Positions 36,198 through 46,464 of a DNA stretch of 64,000 nucleotides are shown piece after piece. Where the stretch lies: contig NZ_JALHQD010000002.1 in the NCBI RefSeq assembly GCF_022842145.1, forward strand, positions 310,001-374,000, in the 5' to 3' direction. Source of the stretch: Tabrizicola sp. Lineage in GTDB: Bacteria > Pseudomonadota > Alphaproteobacteria > Rhodobacterales > Rhodobacteraceae. The notes under the pieces are model-generated. The model searched no databases and was not told the origin of the DNA. It saw only the letters and a list, made by a program, of their open reading frames with translations. Made by a program: the position numbers and the translations under genes. The stretch's first letter is position 1, and each line of letters begins with the position of its first letter.

Positions 36198-37094
36198 ATG
36201 AGCACCTACACGAACTTACCCGCGCCAAGTCCCGAACAGGGCTTGAACCGGTACTTGCAGGAGATCCGGAAGTTTCCGCTTCTGGAACCTGAACAGGAAT
36301 ACATGCTGGCCAAGCGCTGGGTCGACCACCAGGACGCCAATGCCGCGCACCAGATGGTGACCAGTCACCTGCGCCTCGCCGCGAAGATCGCGATGGGCTA
36401 TCGGGGCTACGGCCTGCCCCAGGCCGAGGTCATCAGCGAGGCGAACGTCGGCCTGATGCAGGCGGTCAAGCGCTTCGACCCGGAAAAGGGCTTCCGGCTG
36501 GCGACCTATGCCATGTGGTGGATCCGCGCCTCGATCCAGGAATACATCCTGCGGTCCTGGAGCCTGGTGAAGCTGGGCACCACATCCGCACAGAAGAAGC
36601 TGTTCTTCAACCTGCGCAAGGCCAAGGCGAAGGTCGGCGCGCTGGAAGAGGGCGATCTGCGACCAGAGAACGTTGCGCGCATCGCGACCGACCTGAACGT
36701 CACGGAAACCGAAGTCATCGACATGAACCGGCGCCTCTCGGGCTCGGACGCGTCGCTGAACGCGACCGTGGGCAGCGACGGCGAAAGTGCGACCCAGTGG
36801 CAGGATTGGCTGGAGGACGAGGATTCCGACCAGGCCGAGGCCTATGAGGAGAAGGACGAGCTTGACGCCCGCCGCGCGCTGCTGATGCAGGCGATGTCGG
36901 TGTTGAACGACCGCGAGAAGGACGTCCTGATGCAGCGCCGGTTGTCGGAAGACCCGGTCACGCTGGAGGAACTGTCGGAAAGCTACGGCGTCAGCCGCGA
37001 GCGCATCCGCCAGATCGAGGTCCGGGCGTTTGAAAAGCTGCAGGCCAAGATGCGCGAACTGGCCAAGGGCAAGGGCATGGTGATCCCGGCGTAA
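36198..37094 (+). CDS. rpoH: RNA polymerase heat-shock sigma factor sigma-32
   Basis: The 298-residue product has region 2 (LRLAAKIAMGYRGYGLPQAEVISEA then LATYAMWWIRASIQEYILRSW), the RpoH box QKKLFFNLRK, and region 4 with an HTH (VTLEELSESYGVSRERIRQIE). It directs transcription of chaperones and proteases, some of which act with the HflKC and Do-protease systems earlier in the window. Two ATGs are in tandem (36195 and 36198); the second is better spaced from AGGGGG. A strong terminator follows. Confidence 0.95.
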   Translation: MSTYTNLPAPSPEQGLNRYLQEIRKFPLLEPEQEYMLAKRWVDHQDANAAHQMVTSHLRLAAKIAMGYRGYGLPQAEVISEANVGLMQAVKRFDPEKGFRLATYAMWWIRASIQEYILRSWSLVKLGTTSAQKKLFFNLRKAKAKVGALEEGDLRPENVARIATDLNVTETEVIDMNRRLSGSDASLNATVGSDGESATQWQDWLEDEDSDQAEAYEEKDELDARRALLMQAMSVLNDREKDVLMQRRLSEDPVTLEELSESYGVSRERIRQIEVRAFEKLQAKMRELAKGKGMVIPA

Positions 37095-37112
37095 CCGCCT
37101 GCCCGAAAGATC

Positions 37113-37142
37113 AAAGGCCGTGACCGTGGGTCGCGGCCTTTT
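37113..37142 (+). terminator. Intrinsic terminator after rpoH
   Basis: AAAGGCCG (37113-37120) pairs with CGGCCTTT (37134-37141), with an inner ACC/GGT pairing, and is followed by T. It lies 19 bp after the rpoH stop, a textbook position. Confidence 0.85.
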
Positions 37143-37181
37143 CGTTTGCCCGCGGGCGTGCAGAAGGGTACAGGGACGCCC

Positions 37182-37874
37182 ATGCGCATGATCGACACCT
37201 TTCTCAAGCCGATGCACCCCGAGGGGTGGAAGTTCGTTCCGGTCTTTGCGGCCGTCAGTCTGGTCCTGTACTGGCTGTGGGAACCGCTGGGCTGGCTGGG
37301 TCTGGGCCTGACCGTCTGGTGCTACTACTTCTTCCGCGACCCCAAGCGGTCGGTGCCGGAAAACGCGGGTCTGCTTGTCAGTCCTGCCGACGGCGTCGTC
37401 AGCCTGATCGAACGCGCGGTGCCTCCGGCCGAGCTGGGGATGGGCCCCGAAGCGCTGGTCCGGGTCAGCGTCTTCATGTCGGTCTTCAACTGCCATGTGA
37501 ACCGCGCCCCCATCGCGGGCCGCATCACTGCGGTCGCCTATCGTCCGGGCAAGTTCTTCAACGCCTCGCTGGACAAGGCGTCCGAGGAAAACGAGCGCAA
37601 TGCGCTGGCGATCGAGATGCAGGATGGTCGCAAGATCGCTGTCGTGCAGATCGCGGGCCTCGTGGCGCGGCGGATCATGTGCTGGAAGAAACCGGGCGAC
37701 AGCGTCCGCACAGGCGAGCGTTTCGGCCTGATCCGCTTTGGCAGCCGGCTTGACGTCTACCTGCCCGAGGGCGTGCAGCCTCAGGTGGCGCTGGGCCAGA
37801 CGATGGTCGCCGGCGAAAGCGTCATCGCCTTCATCGGCCAGGACGCGCCCGCCCGCGCCGCACGGGTGGAGTAG
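37182..37874 (+). CDS. psd: Phosphatidylserine decarboxylase proenzyme
   Basis: Converts phosphatidylserine to phosphatidylethanolamine at the inner membrane. The 230-residue product is the short alphaproteobacterial form with an N-terminal membrane helix (about 19-50), [27 protein letters not shown] (catalytic His) and the self-cleavage site G187-S188 in [11 protein letters not shown], which yields the pyruvoyl group. The ATG at 37182 has AGGGA upstream. The gene is followed two bases later by pssA. Confidence 0.93.
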   Translation: MRMIDTFLKPMHPEGWKFVPVFAAVSLVLYWLWEPLGWLGLGLTVWCYYFFRDPKRSVPENAGLLVSPADGVVSLIERAVPPAELGMGPEALVRVSVFMSVFNCHVNRAPIAGRITAVAYRPGKFFNASLDKASEENERNALAIEMQDGRKIAVVQIAGLVARRIMCWKKPGDSVRTGERFGLIRFGSRLDVYLPEGVQPQVALGQTMVAGESVIAFIGQDAPARAARVE

Positions 37875-37876
37875 GC

Positions 37877-38629
37877 ATGGCCCGCAGGCCGTCCGCCCCC
37901 CCGCGTGAGCTTCTTCTGCTGAAGCTTCTGCCGAATTTCGTGTCGATCCTTGCGCTTTGCTCTGGCCTGACGGCGATCCGCTACGGCATCGCCGGAAACT
38001 TCACGCTTGCGGTCCTCTTGATCGGGGTCGCGGCGGCGCTGGACGGGCTGGACGGACGGCTCGCGCGGATGCTGAAGTCGGAAAGCGCCATCGGGGCGGA
38101 ACTCGACTCGCTGTGCGACTTCGTGAACTTCGGTGTCACTCCGGCGCTGATCCTCTACATGTGGGGACTGCGTCCCGAGACGAGCCTTGGCTGGATCGCT
38201 GTCCTGGTCTACGCGGTGTGCTGCATGCTGCGGCTGGCGCGGTTCAACGTCGGAAGCAGGAACACGGTCGGCGAACCGGCCGAGAAGACGGTCTTCATCG
38301 GCGTGCCGTCGCCTGCCGGGGCCATGCTGGTCCTGTCGCCGCTGTACCTGTCCTTTGCGACCGACCGGGTGGTGCATCTGCCGCCGGTGCTGGTCGCGGC
38401 CTGGATGGTGGGGATCGGCGCGCTGATGATCAGCAAGGTTCGCACCCCGTCCTTGAAGCGGATCACGATTGCCACCGACTACGCCCGCTATGTGCTGGTC
38501 GGCTCTGTCGTCATCGTGGCCGCGCTGCTGACCTATCCCTGGACCACGCTTCTTACACTGTGCCTGGCCTATCTGGCTGGTGTCCTCTGGCTGGCCTTGC
38601 GCAGCCTGCGGAAAACCCCGGTCGGCTGA
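37877..38629 (+). CDS. pssA: CDP-diacylglycerol-serine O-phosphatidyltransferase
   Basis: Makes phosphatidylserine, the substrate of Psd. The 250-residue membrane protein contains the CDP-alcohol phosphotransferase motif D-G-x2-A-R-x8-G-x3-D-x3-D (DGRLAR at 59-64, then G73, D77 and D81), and about six to eight hydrophobic helices. It starts 2 bp after psd and forms an operon with it. The pmtA-like gene follows after about 85 bp. Confidence 0.93.
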   Translation: MARRPSAPPRELLLLKLLPNFVSILALCSGLTAIRYGIAGNFTLAVLLIGVAAALDGLDGRLARMLKSESAIGAELDSLCDFVNFGVTPALILYMWGLRPETSLGWIAVLVYAVCCMLRLARFNVGSRNTVGEPAEKTVFIGVPSPAGAMLVLSPLYLSFATDRVVHLPPVLVAAWMVGIGALMISKVRTPSLKRITIATDYARYVLVGSVVIVAALLTYPWTTLLTLCLAYLAGVLWLALRSLRKTPVG

Positions 38630-38716
38630 TTTCCCGCAAGGGTCGCGGCTTTCCCTTGCAATCCCCAAGGCGGCGGGCAGTCTTCGACTGTCGGAAATGT
38701 CAAGGGAATCATATGC

Positions 38717-39352
38717 ATGCAAGTAGAGGCCATCCAGAAGTCCTACCGCCGCTGGGCCCCGGTCTACGACCTGACCTTTGGGCGCATCACGCAGGGTGGT
38801 CGCATTCTTGCCGCCGAACATGTGAACGCGCAGGGTGGCTCGGTGCTGGAGGTGGGGATCGGCACGGGTCTGGCGCTTGACTACTACGCGCCGCATGTGC
38901 GGGTGACGGGGATCGACCTGTCGGCCGAAATGCTGCGCGAGGCCGAACTGCGTGCGCGAAAGGGCGGCCTGAACACCTTGGCGGGCCTGTACCAGATGGA
39001 CGCACGCGAGATCGCCTTTCCCGACGCAAGCTTCGACCACGTGGCCGCCATGCACATCATGTCCGTCGTCCCCGAACCCGAGCGTGTGCTGGCTGAAATG
39101 GCCCGCGTCGTCCGTCCTGGCGGGTCGGTGATGATCGCCAACCACTTCGCCGGCCGGGCGGCCGAGGGCTGGGCCATCGCCGAGCGGTTGGCGGCACCCC
39201 TGGCCAACCTTCTGGGTTGGCATTCCGACTTTGCCATCGACCGGGTTCTGGGCCAGCCCCTTCTGCGCCTGGAGGAACAGACCCAGGTCCGCCCCTTCGG
39301 ACTGATGACCTTCCTGCGCTTCCGCCGGGTTGAAGCTCGGCTCAAAACCTGA
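38717..39352 (+). CDS. pmtA: Phosphatidylethanolamine N-methyltransferase (Rhodobacter PmtA type)
   Basis: The 211-residue SAM-dependent methyltransferase has motif I VLEVGIGTGLAL (about 44-55), GIDLSAEMLREAE and the post-motif FDHVAAMHIMSVVPEPERVL. UbiE-like small methyltransferases of this type are the Rhodobacter PmtA enzymes that methylate PE to phosphatidylcholine. Position directly after psd-pssA strongly supports this over ubiquinone methylation. AAGGGA precedes the ATG at 9 bases. Confidence 0.83.
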   Translation: MQVEAIQKSYRRWAPVYDLTFGRITQGGRILAAEHVNAQGGSVLEVGIGTGLALDYYAPHVRVTGIDLSAEMLREAELRARKGGLNTLAGLYQMDAREIAFPDASFDHVAAMHIMSVVPEPERVLAEMARVVRPGGSVMIANHFAGRAAEGWAIAERLAAPLANLLGWHSDFAIDRVLGQPLLRLEEQTQVRPFGLMTFLRFRRVEARLKT

Positions 39353-39386
39353 CCTAGTGGTTGCCAAAGCCAATGGGGAGGATTCC

Positions 39387-40370
39387 ATGAAACCAGTCAG
39401 ATGGGGCGTGCTTGGCGCGGCCCGCTTCGCGCGTGAGCACATGGCGCCCGCGATCCACGCCGCCGAAGGGGCAGAGTTTGCCGCGCTGGCAACCTCGGAT
39501 GCGTCGAAGGCGGCGGGGTTTCAGGCCTTCTGCCCGTCGCTGACGGTGCATTCCAGCTATGACGCGCTTCTGGCCGACCCTTCGATCGACGCCGTGTACA
39601 TTCCGCTGCCGAACCACATGCACGTCGAATGGACGCTCAAGTGTCTTGCGGCCGGAAAGCATGTCCTGACCGAAAAGCCCATTGCCCTGAAGGCGCGGGA
39701 AATCGACCAGATCATCGCCGCGCGGGACCGCTCGGGCCTTTTGGCTGCCGAGGCCTACATGATCGTCCACCACCCGCAGTGGCAGCGCGCGAAGGAATGG
39801 TTCGAGGCAGGCGAGATCGGGGATCTGGTCCACGCCGACGTGGCCTTCAGCTTCAACCTGACCGATGACAGCAACATCCGGATGAAGCCGGAAACGGGCG
39901 GGGGCTCGTTGCGGGACATCGGGGTCTACACCTTCGGCTCGATGCGCTTTGTGACCGGGGCGGAACCTGTCGATGTGTCGGCCCGCATTCACCGCGACAA
40001 CGGGGTGGACACCTTCGCTCAGGTCGCGGCCACGATGGAGGGGCCGAAGGGCCGTTTCACCTATGGCTCGATGACCTCGATGCGGATGTACAACCGGCAG
40101 GTCGCGACCTTCCAGGGCACCAAGGGCATGATCCGGCTGGAGGGCGGTCCCTTCAACGCCAACGTCAACGACCTGGCCGAGGTGGAACTGCATCAGAACG
40201 GCAACCGGGTGACGGTGGAACGCTTCCCGACGTCCAACCACTACAAGCTGCAGGTCGAGGCGTTCAGTCGCAGCGTGCGGACCGGCGAGGCCTATCCCTG
40301 CCCGCTGGAATTCGTGCGCGGGACGCAGGCGATGATGGACCGGGTGTACGAGGTCGCGGTCGAGATCTGA
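39387..40370 (+). CDS. Gfo/Idh/MocA-family NAD(P)-dependent oxidoreductase
   Basis: The 327-residue product has an N-terminal Rossmann domain (WGVLGAARFAREHMAPAI), the family motif LTEKPIALKARE containing the catalytic Lys, and a C-terminal substrate domain with GGGSLRDIGVYTFGSMRF. Members oxidise sugars, inositol or related polyols. The substrate is unknown. The ATG at 39387 is preceded by GGGGAGGA, a strong ribosome-binding site. It stands alone between pmtA and pepF. Confidence 0.85.
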   Translation: MKPVRWGVLGAARFAREHMAPAIHAAEGAEFAALATSDASKAAGFQAFCPSLTVHSSYDALLADPSIDAVYIPLPNHMHVEWTLKCLAAGKHVLTEKPIALKAREIDQIIAARDRSGLLAAEAYMIVHHPQWQRAKEWFEAGEIGDLVHADVAFSFNLTDDSNIRMKPETGGGSLRDIGVYTFGSMRFVTGAEPVDVSARIHRDNGVDTFAQVAATMEGPKGRFTYGSMTSMRMYNRQVATFQGTKGMIRLEGGPFNANVNDLAEVELHQNGNRVTVERFPTSNHYKLQVEAFSRSVRTGEAYPCPLEFVRGTQAMMDRVYEVAVEI

Positions 40371-40511
40371 CGAACCGCTCGTCGATGACTTCGTCACTCC
40401 TCGCTGTGGCGATCGCCGACGAGAAGCCGAAAGGCGCACGAGGAGGTGTCCGGGGGTTTTCCCCGGCCTCTGCCCAGCCTAGATGACAGTGAAAGCTTTC
40501 CGGAGAACGCG

Positions 40512-42338
40512 ATGACCCTGCACCTGCCCCAGCCCGTTTACGATGCCAACGCCAGCGGGGGCGGGTTCGGCGATCTGCCGGATTGGGACCTGACCGATCT
40601 TTATCCCAGCGCCGACGGCCCGGAATACGCCTCCGACATGGCCGAGCTGGAGCGCGCCTGCGCGGCCTTTGCTGCGGCCTATGAGGGGCGGCTGGGCCGT
40701 CAGGACGCGGCGGCGATGCTGGCCTGCGTGCAGGAATACGAGCGGATCGAGGTCATCGCCGGGCGGCTGATGTCCTACGCGGGACTGCGGTATTACCAGA
40801 ACACCATCGACCCCGAACGCGCGCAGTTCATGGGCAACGCGCAGGACAAGGTGACGACTGCCACCACTCCGCTGGTGTTCTTCAGCCTGGAGTTCAACCG
40901 GCTCGACGACGACCATCTTGCCCGGTTGCTGGCCGCGAACGCCGATCTTGCCCGCTACAAGCCCGTCTTCGACCGGATGCGCGCGATGCGGCCGCACCAG
41001 CTTTCGGACGAGCTGGAACGGTTCCTGCACGACGAAAGCGTCGTCGGGGCCAGTGCCTGGAACAAGCTGTTCGACGAGACGATGGCGGGCCTGATGTTCG
41101 CCGTCGAGGGCGAGGCCGAAGAGCTGAACCTGGAAGCCACGCTGAACCTGCTGACCGACCCCCAGCGCCCCCGGCGGCAGGCGGCGGCGCAGGCGCTGGC
41201 CGAGGTCTTCGGCAAGAATATCAAGCTTTTCGCCCGTATCCACAATACGCTGGCGAAGGAAAAGGAAATCCACGACCGCTGGCGGAAGATGCCGTCGCCG
41301 CAGCACGGCCGCCACCTGTCGAACCATGTGGAACCCGAGGTGGTCGAGGCGCTGCGCAACGCCGTCGTCGCGGCCTATCCGAAGCTCAGCCACCGCTACT
41401 ACCGGCTGAAGGCCAAATGGATGGGGCTGGAGAAGCTGCAGGTCTGGGACCGGAATGCTCCCTTGCCGTCGGAGACCCCGCGCATCGTCGACTGGCCGGA
41501 AGCGCGCCGCATGGTGACGGACGCCTACGCCGCCTTCGACCCGCGGATGGCCGACCTTGCGACGCCGTTCTTCGAGAAAGGCTGGATCGACGCCGGGGTC
41601 AAGCCCGGCAAGGCCCCCGGCGCCTTCGCGCATCCGACAGTAACCACGGTCCACCCTTACGTGATGCTCAACTACCTCGGCAAACCGCGCGACGTGATGA
41701 CCTTGGCGCATGAACTGGGCCACGGCGTGCATCAGGTGCTGGCGGCGGGGCAGGGGGAGCTTCTTTCCTCCACCCCCCTTACTCTGGCCGAAACCGCCTC
41801 GGTCTTCGGCGAGATGCTGACCTTCCGCAAGCTGCTGGACCAGGCGAAGACCCCGGCCGAGAAGAAGACGCTCCTCGCCGGCAAGGTCGAGGACATGATC
41901 AATACCGTGGTCCGCCAGATCGCCTTCTACGACTTCGAGTGCAAGCTGCACGCCGCGCGTGGCGAAGGCGAGCTCACGCCCGAGGACATCAACGCGCTGT
42001 GGATGTCCGTGCAGGCGCAATCCCTTGGCGATGCGTTCGAGTTCATGGAGGGCTACGAGACCTTCTGGTCCTATATCCCGCACTTCGTCCATTCGCCCTT
42101 CTACGTCTATGCCTATGCCTTTGGCGACGGCCTGGTGAACGCGCTTTACGCGGCCTATGCGGGGGGTCTGCCCGACTTTCAGGAGAAGTACTTTGCCATG
42201 CTGAAGGCTGGCGGATCGATGCACCACAAGGACCTGCTGGCGCCCTTTGGGCTGGACGCAAGCGACCCCAAGTTCTGGGATCAGGGCCTGTCGATGATCG
42301 CAGGCTTCATCGACGAGCTGGAGGCGATGGAGGGGTAG
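40512..42338 (+). CDS. pepF: Oligoendopeptidase F (M3 family)
   Basis: A 608-residue cytosolic zinc metallopeptidase that cleaves oligopeptides. The zinc-binding HELGHGVH starts at residue 400, with downstream LAETASVFGEML supplying the third ligand (Glu). The N-terminal helical half (LPDWDLTDLYPS) is typical of the PepF clade. An in-frame start at 40446 would add 22 unlikely residues. It is convergent with the host-attachment-like gene; a CTGCGC/GCGCAG hairpin (42377-42393) lies between them. Confidence 0.9.
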   Translation: MTLHLPQPVYDANASGGGFGDLPDWDLTDLYPSADGPEYASDMAELERACAAFAAAYEGRLGRQDAAAMLACVQEYERIEVIAGRLMSYAGLRYYQNTIDPERAQFMGNAQDKVTTATTPLVFFSLEFNRLDDDHLARLLAANADLARYKPVFDRMRAMRPHQLSDELERFLHDESVVGASAWNKLFDETMAGLMFAVEGEAEELNLEATLNLLTDPQRPRRQAAAQALAEVFGKNIKLFARIHNTLAKEKEIHDRWRKMPSPQHGRHLSNHVEPEVVEALRNAVVAAYPKLSHRYYRLKAKWMGLEKLQVWDRNAPLPSETPRIVDWPEARRMVTDAYAAFDPRMADLATPFFEKGWIDAGVKPGKAPGAFAHPTVTTVHPYVMLNYLGKPRDVMTLAHELGHGVHQVLAAGQGELLSSTPLTLAETASVFGEMLTFRKLLDQAKTPAEKKTLLAGKVEDMINTVVRQIAFYDFECKLHAARGEGELTPEDINALWMSVQAQSLGDAFEFMEGYETFWSYIPHFVHSPFYVYAYAFGDGLVNALYAAYAGGLPDFQEKYFAMLKAGGSMHHKDLLAPFGLDASDPKFWDQGLSMIAGFIDELEAMEG

Positions 42339-42376
42339 GACCACCTCACGGCTCTGCCACGGTTAGCTGGGAGAGC

Positions 42377-42393
42377 CTGCGCCAAATGCGCAG
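42377..42393. terminator. Small hairpin between convergent genes
   Basis: CTGCGC (42377-42382) pairs with GCGCAG (42388-42393) around CAAAT, placed about 40 bp after the pepF stop and 34 bp from the stop of the facing gene. No U-tract is present, so termination is only inferred. Confidence 0.35.
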
Positions 42394-42426
42394 ACATCGA
42401 TTTGGGAAGGCGCTGGCGGAGAGGAC

Positions 42427-42849
42427 TCAGCCCTTCTCAACCAGGTGGTCCAAGAGCTCGTGCTCGGACACGTCGGACAGGTCCTTGTCGAACTCCGCCG
42501 TGATCTCCTGCATGAGGTGCTTGGGCATCGCCTTGCGCAGGGCACCCAGCATCTTCGGCCCGGCGGCGATGACGATTCGACCGGCGCCGCCCTTCTTCCA
42601 CTCTTCCTCCAATGCCGCGACGATGTGCTTGGCGAGGCGCGGGCGCTCGATCTCGGCCGCATCGCCGCCGCCGTTCCCGAAATTGATCCCGCCCGAGCGG
42701 TTGCGGCCCGGGTCGCTTACGGCGTGGGACCAGTCCGCGAATTCATCGGCACCGGCGGCGTGGATCGGTTCCAGCTTCCCGGCATTGCCGCGCAGAAGCC
42801 GGAAGCCCCGTTCGTCGGCGATGCAATAGAGAGTGTCTGCGGCTTTCAT
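42427..42849 (-). CDS. Host-attachment-like (Host_attach, PF10116-type) protein
   Basis: The 140-residue cytosolic protein contains FADWSHAVSDPGRNRSGG, HIVAALEEEWKKGGAGRIVIAAGPKMLGALR and a terminal SEHELLDHLVEKG stretch. This is the pattern of the protein family first annotated as 'required for attachment to host cells' in Agrobacterium. The fold resembles release-factor/eRF1-like (baeRF) domains, so a role in RNA or ribosome biology is as likely as attachment. Confidence 0.75.
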   Translation of the reverse strand: MKAADTLYCIADERGFRLLRGNAGKLEPIHAAGADEFADWSHAVSDPGRNRSGGINFGNGGGDAAEIERPRLAKHIVAALEEEWKKGGAGRIVIAAGPKMLGALRKAMPKHLMQEITAEFDKDLSDVSEHELLDHLVEKG

Positions 42850-43040
42850 GGCATGTCCTCCTTGGTCGTCTGGGCGAAGGTTCCGCGAGCGGCCGGGGCT
42901 GCGCCATGATCCGGATCAGGGATTGCCGATTTCTTGACCGGCGCAGTGCCGTCTGCGGCGGAAACGCGCATCAAGCCAACGCAGGGGTTGGCAAGGCGGT
43001 TCCGCCGACCTAGCTTTGATGGGAAGACAGGAGATTAAAG

Positions 43041-43346
43041 ATGCCCAAGCTCGTTCGCCTTTACATCGAAAGCGTCGCCGTGGGCCTCGCCATCTCGGCC
43101 GCTTTCACGGGGGCGCTTCTGTGGCTGGACGTGGGCGGGCTGGGCCATCTGGTGTTGGCTTCCGACATCGGATGGGTCGCCGTGATGATGCTGGTGATGT
43201 TCAACGGGATCGTCTTTGCGGCCGTGCAGTTCGCCGTGCGGATCATGGGGATGGCCGACAGCGACGAAGGTCCGCGCGGTGGTCATGGGGCCCGTGAACC
43301 GGTGCTGATCCCGGTTCCGGTCCCGGTGCGCAACCGCCGGCGCTGA
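43041..43346 (+). CDS. Small two-helix membrane protein
   Basis: A 101-residue protein with two transmembrane segments (about 10-33 and 43-68) and a Gly/Arg/Pro-rich cytoplasmic tail ending in repeated PVPVPV and basic residues. I do not recognise a named family. An ATTAAAG-like weak ribosome-binding site precedes the ATG. A CCGGAGTT/AACTCCGG hairpin follows about 30 bp after the stop. Confidence 0.6.
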   Translation: MPKLVRLYIESVAVGLAISAAFTGALLWLDVGGLGHLVLASDIGWVAVMMLVMFNGIVFAAVQFAVRIMGMADSDEGPRGGHGAREPVLIPVPVPVRNRRR

Positions 43347-43373
43347 GACGCCGACATCTTCTAGGGAATCGGT

Positions 43374-43395
43374 CCGGAGTTTTTGAGAACTCCGG
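43374..43395 (+). terminator. Hairpin terminator after the two-helix membrane protein gene
   Basis: Perfect 8-bp inverted repeat CCGGAGTT / AACTCCGG with a 6-base loop (TTTGAG). It begins 27 bp after the stop codon. There is no T-tract downstream, so efficiency is uncertain. Confidence 0.5.
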
Positions 43396-43623
43396 GTGCC
43401 TGAGGGAGCGGGTGGCGGGCCCGCAGCGGCCGTGGAGTGCCGGGATTTTCCCGAGAGCCAGAGGTCTCAGGTGGGAACCAGGTAACAGGACCAGGATCCT
43501 GTCAGAGCCAGCCCCCGTGCGTTTGCTTATCGGCCACTGGAAAAAAGGCCTCGCACGTGAGGAGCAGAACCCGCCAAGGCTCAAGATAGGCGTGCCGGGG
43601 CCCGGGCGCAAGGCTGGACAGAT

Positions 43624-43638
43624 GTTCACCTTTGGTTC
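43624..43638 (+). promoter_or_regulatory. LexA (SOS) box in the mmcB promoter
   Basis: GTTC-ACCTTTG-GTTC is an exact alphaproteobacterial LexA operator. A -35 TGGACA (43615-43620) and -10 CATATT (43638-43643) are 17 bases apart, so the operator fills the spacer. Only 6 bases separate the -10 from the ATG at 43650, implying a leaderless transcript. Confidence 0.78.
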
Positions 43639-43649
43639 ATATTTCCCCC

Positions 43650-44111
43650 ATGGACATGCCGGTCGACATCCAGGACATCCTGCCCAGCTTTCCGGGCCAG
43701 CGGTTGCAGCGCGGCGTCTGCCGTGGGTTGCGGGCGCTGGATTTCGTCTGTGTCGAGGAACTGATCCCGACCTCGGGTCTGCGGGTGGACGTGATGGCCC
43801 TGGGGCCAAGGGGCGAGGTCTGGGTCGTCGAGTGCAAGTCCGGCCGGGCGGATTACCGGGCTGATCGCAAATGGCAGGGCTATCTGGACTGGTGCGACCG
43901 ATTCTTCTGGGCTGTGGATTCCGATTTCCCGGTCGATCTGCTGCCACCGGACACCGGGTTGATCCTGGCCGACCCCTACGATGCCGAGGTGGTGCGGATG
44001 GCCCCCGAGACACCCCTGTCGGGCGCGCGGAGGAAGGTCGTTCTGCGGACCTTCGCCCGGGCGGCGGCGGCACGGCTGCAGTTGATGCGGGATCCCGGCG
44101 CCGGGGTCTGA
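43650..44111 (+). CDS. mmcB: MmcB-family DNA repair protein
   Basis: MmcB is an SOS-induced protein known from Caulobacter whose loss increases sensitivity to mitomycin C. The 153-residue product has a PD-(D/E)xK nuclease-like core: D47 (GLRVDVMAL), then E61-C-K63 (VWVVECKSGRADY), which would bind metal and DNA. The upstream LexA box fits SOS control. The start at 43650 is chosen from the promoter geometry; the in-frame ATG at 43656 is the alternative. It converges with ppk across the two-hairpin repeat. Confidence 0.87.
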   Translation: MDMPVDIQDILPSFPGQRLQRGVCRGLRALDFVCVEELIPTSGLRVDVMALGPRGEVWVVECKSGRADYRADRKWQGYLDWCDRFFWAVDSDFPVDLLPPDTGLILADPYDAEVVRMAPETPLSGARRKVVLRTFARAAAARLQLMRDPGAGV

Positions 44112-44116
44112 GCGCC

Positions 44117-44165
44117 CAAATTTCTTGAGAAAGAAATTTGTCAAAATCCTTGCTTAAGGATTTTG
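44117..44165. repeat. Two-hairpin repeat element, copy 2 (bidirectional terminator-like)
   Basis: CAAATTTCTT (44117-44126) pairs with AAGAAATTTG (44131-44140) around GAGA. After one T, CAAAATCCTT (44142-44151) pairs with AAGGATTTTG (44156-44165) around GCTT. Compared with copy 1, the second stem has base changes on both arms that keep pairing. It lies between convergent mmcB and ppk, and as in copy 1, GGCC and the complement of a TAG stop follow it. Confidence 0.82.
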
Positions 44166-44174
44166 GTCCTGGCC

Positions 44175-46376
<2,202 letters not shown>

Positions 46377-46464
46377 GGGCGGGCTTATGCCGTGCGCTCT
46401 GTGAAACTATTGCGACAGTAAGTCAGCTTGGCCGCAGACTGTCCAGCCAAGCCGGGATGCGAGG

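Larger units (their letters stand above)
43347..43649. other. 303-bp noncoding interval with structures on both strands
   Basis: A hairpin CCGGAGTT (43374-43381) with AACTCCGG (43388-43395) probably ends the preceding gene. On the minus strand, GAGG/CCTC arms near 43544-43557 around a CACGTG core are followed by a T6 run (43537-43542 read leftwards), resembling an intrinsic terminator for a leftward transcript. An ACAGGA/TCCTGT inverted repeat lies near 43486-43503. No reading frame is convincing. Confidence 0.4.

Noticed and set aside
42350-42426. tRNA-like sequence (GGTTAGCTGGGAGAGC followed by a CTGCG/CGCAG stem with a 7-base loop)
   Set aside because: The loop lacks U33, no T-arm GGTTCGAATCC-like sequence follows, and the acceptor arms do not pair. 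It is a simple hairpin between convergent genes.
43371-43560. Cobalamin or TPP riboswitch-like fragments (GGGAATCGGT, GAGCCAGAGG, GGCCACTGG)
   Set aside because: The fragments are in the wrong order and spacing, the invariant core boxes are missing, and the downstream gene is SOS-type mmcB.
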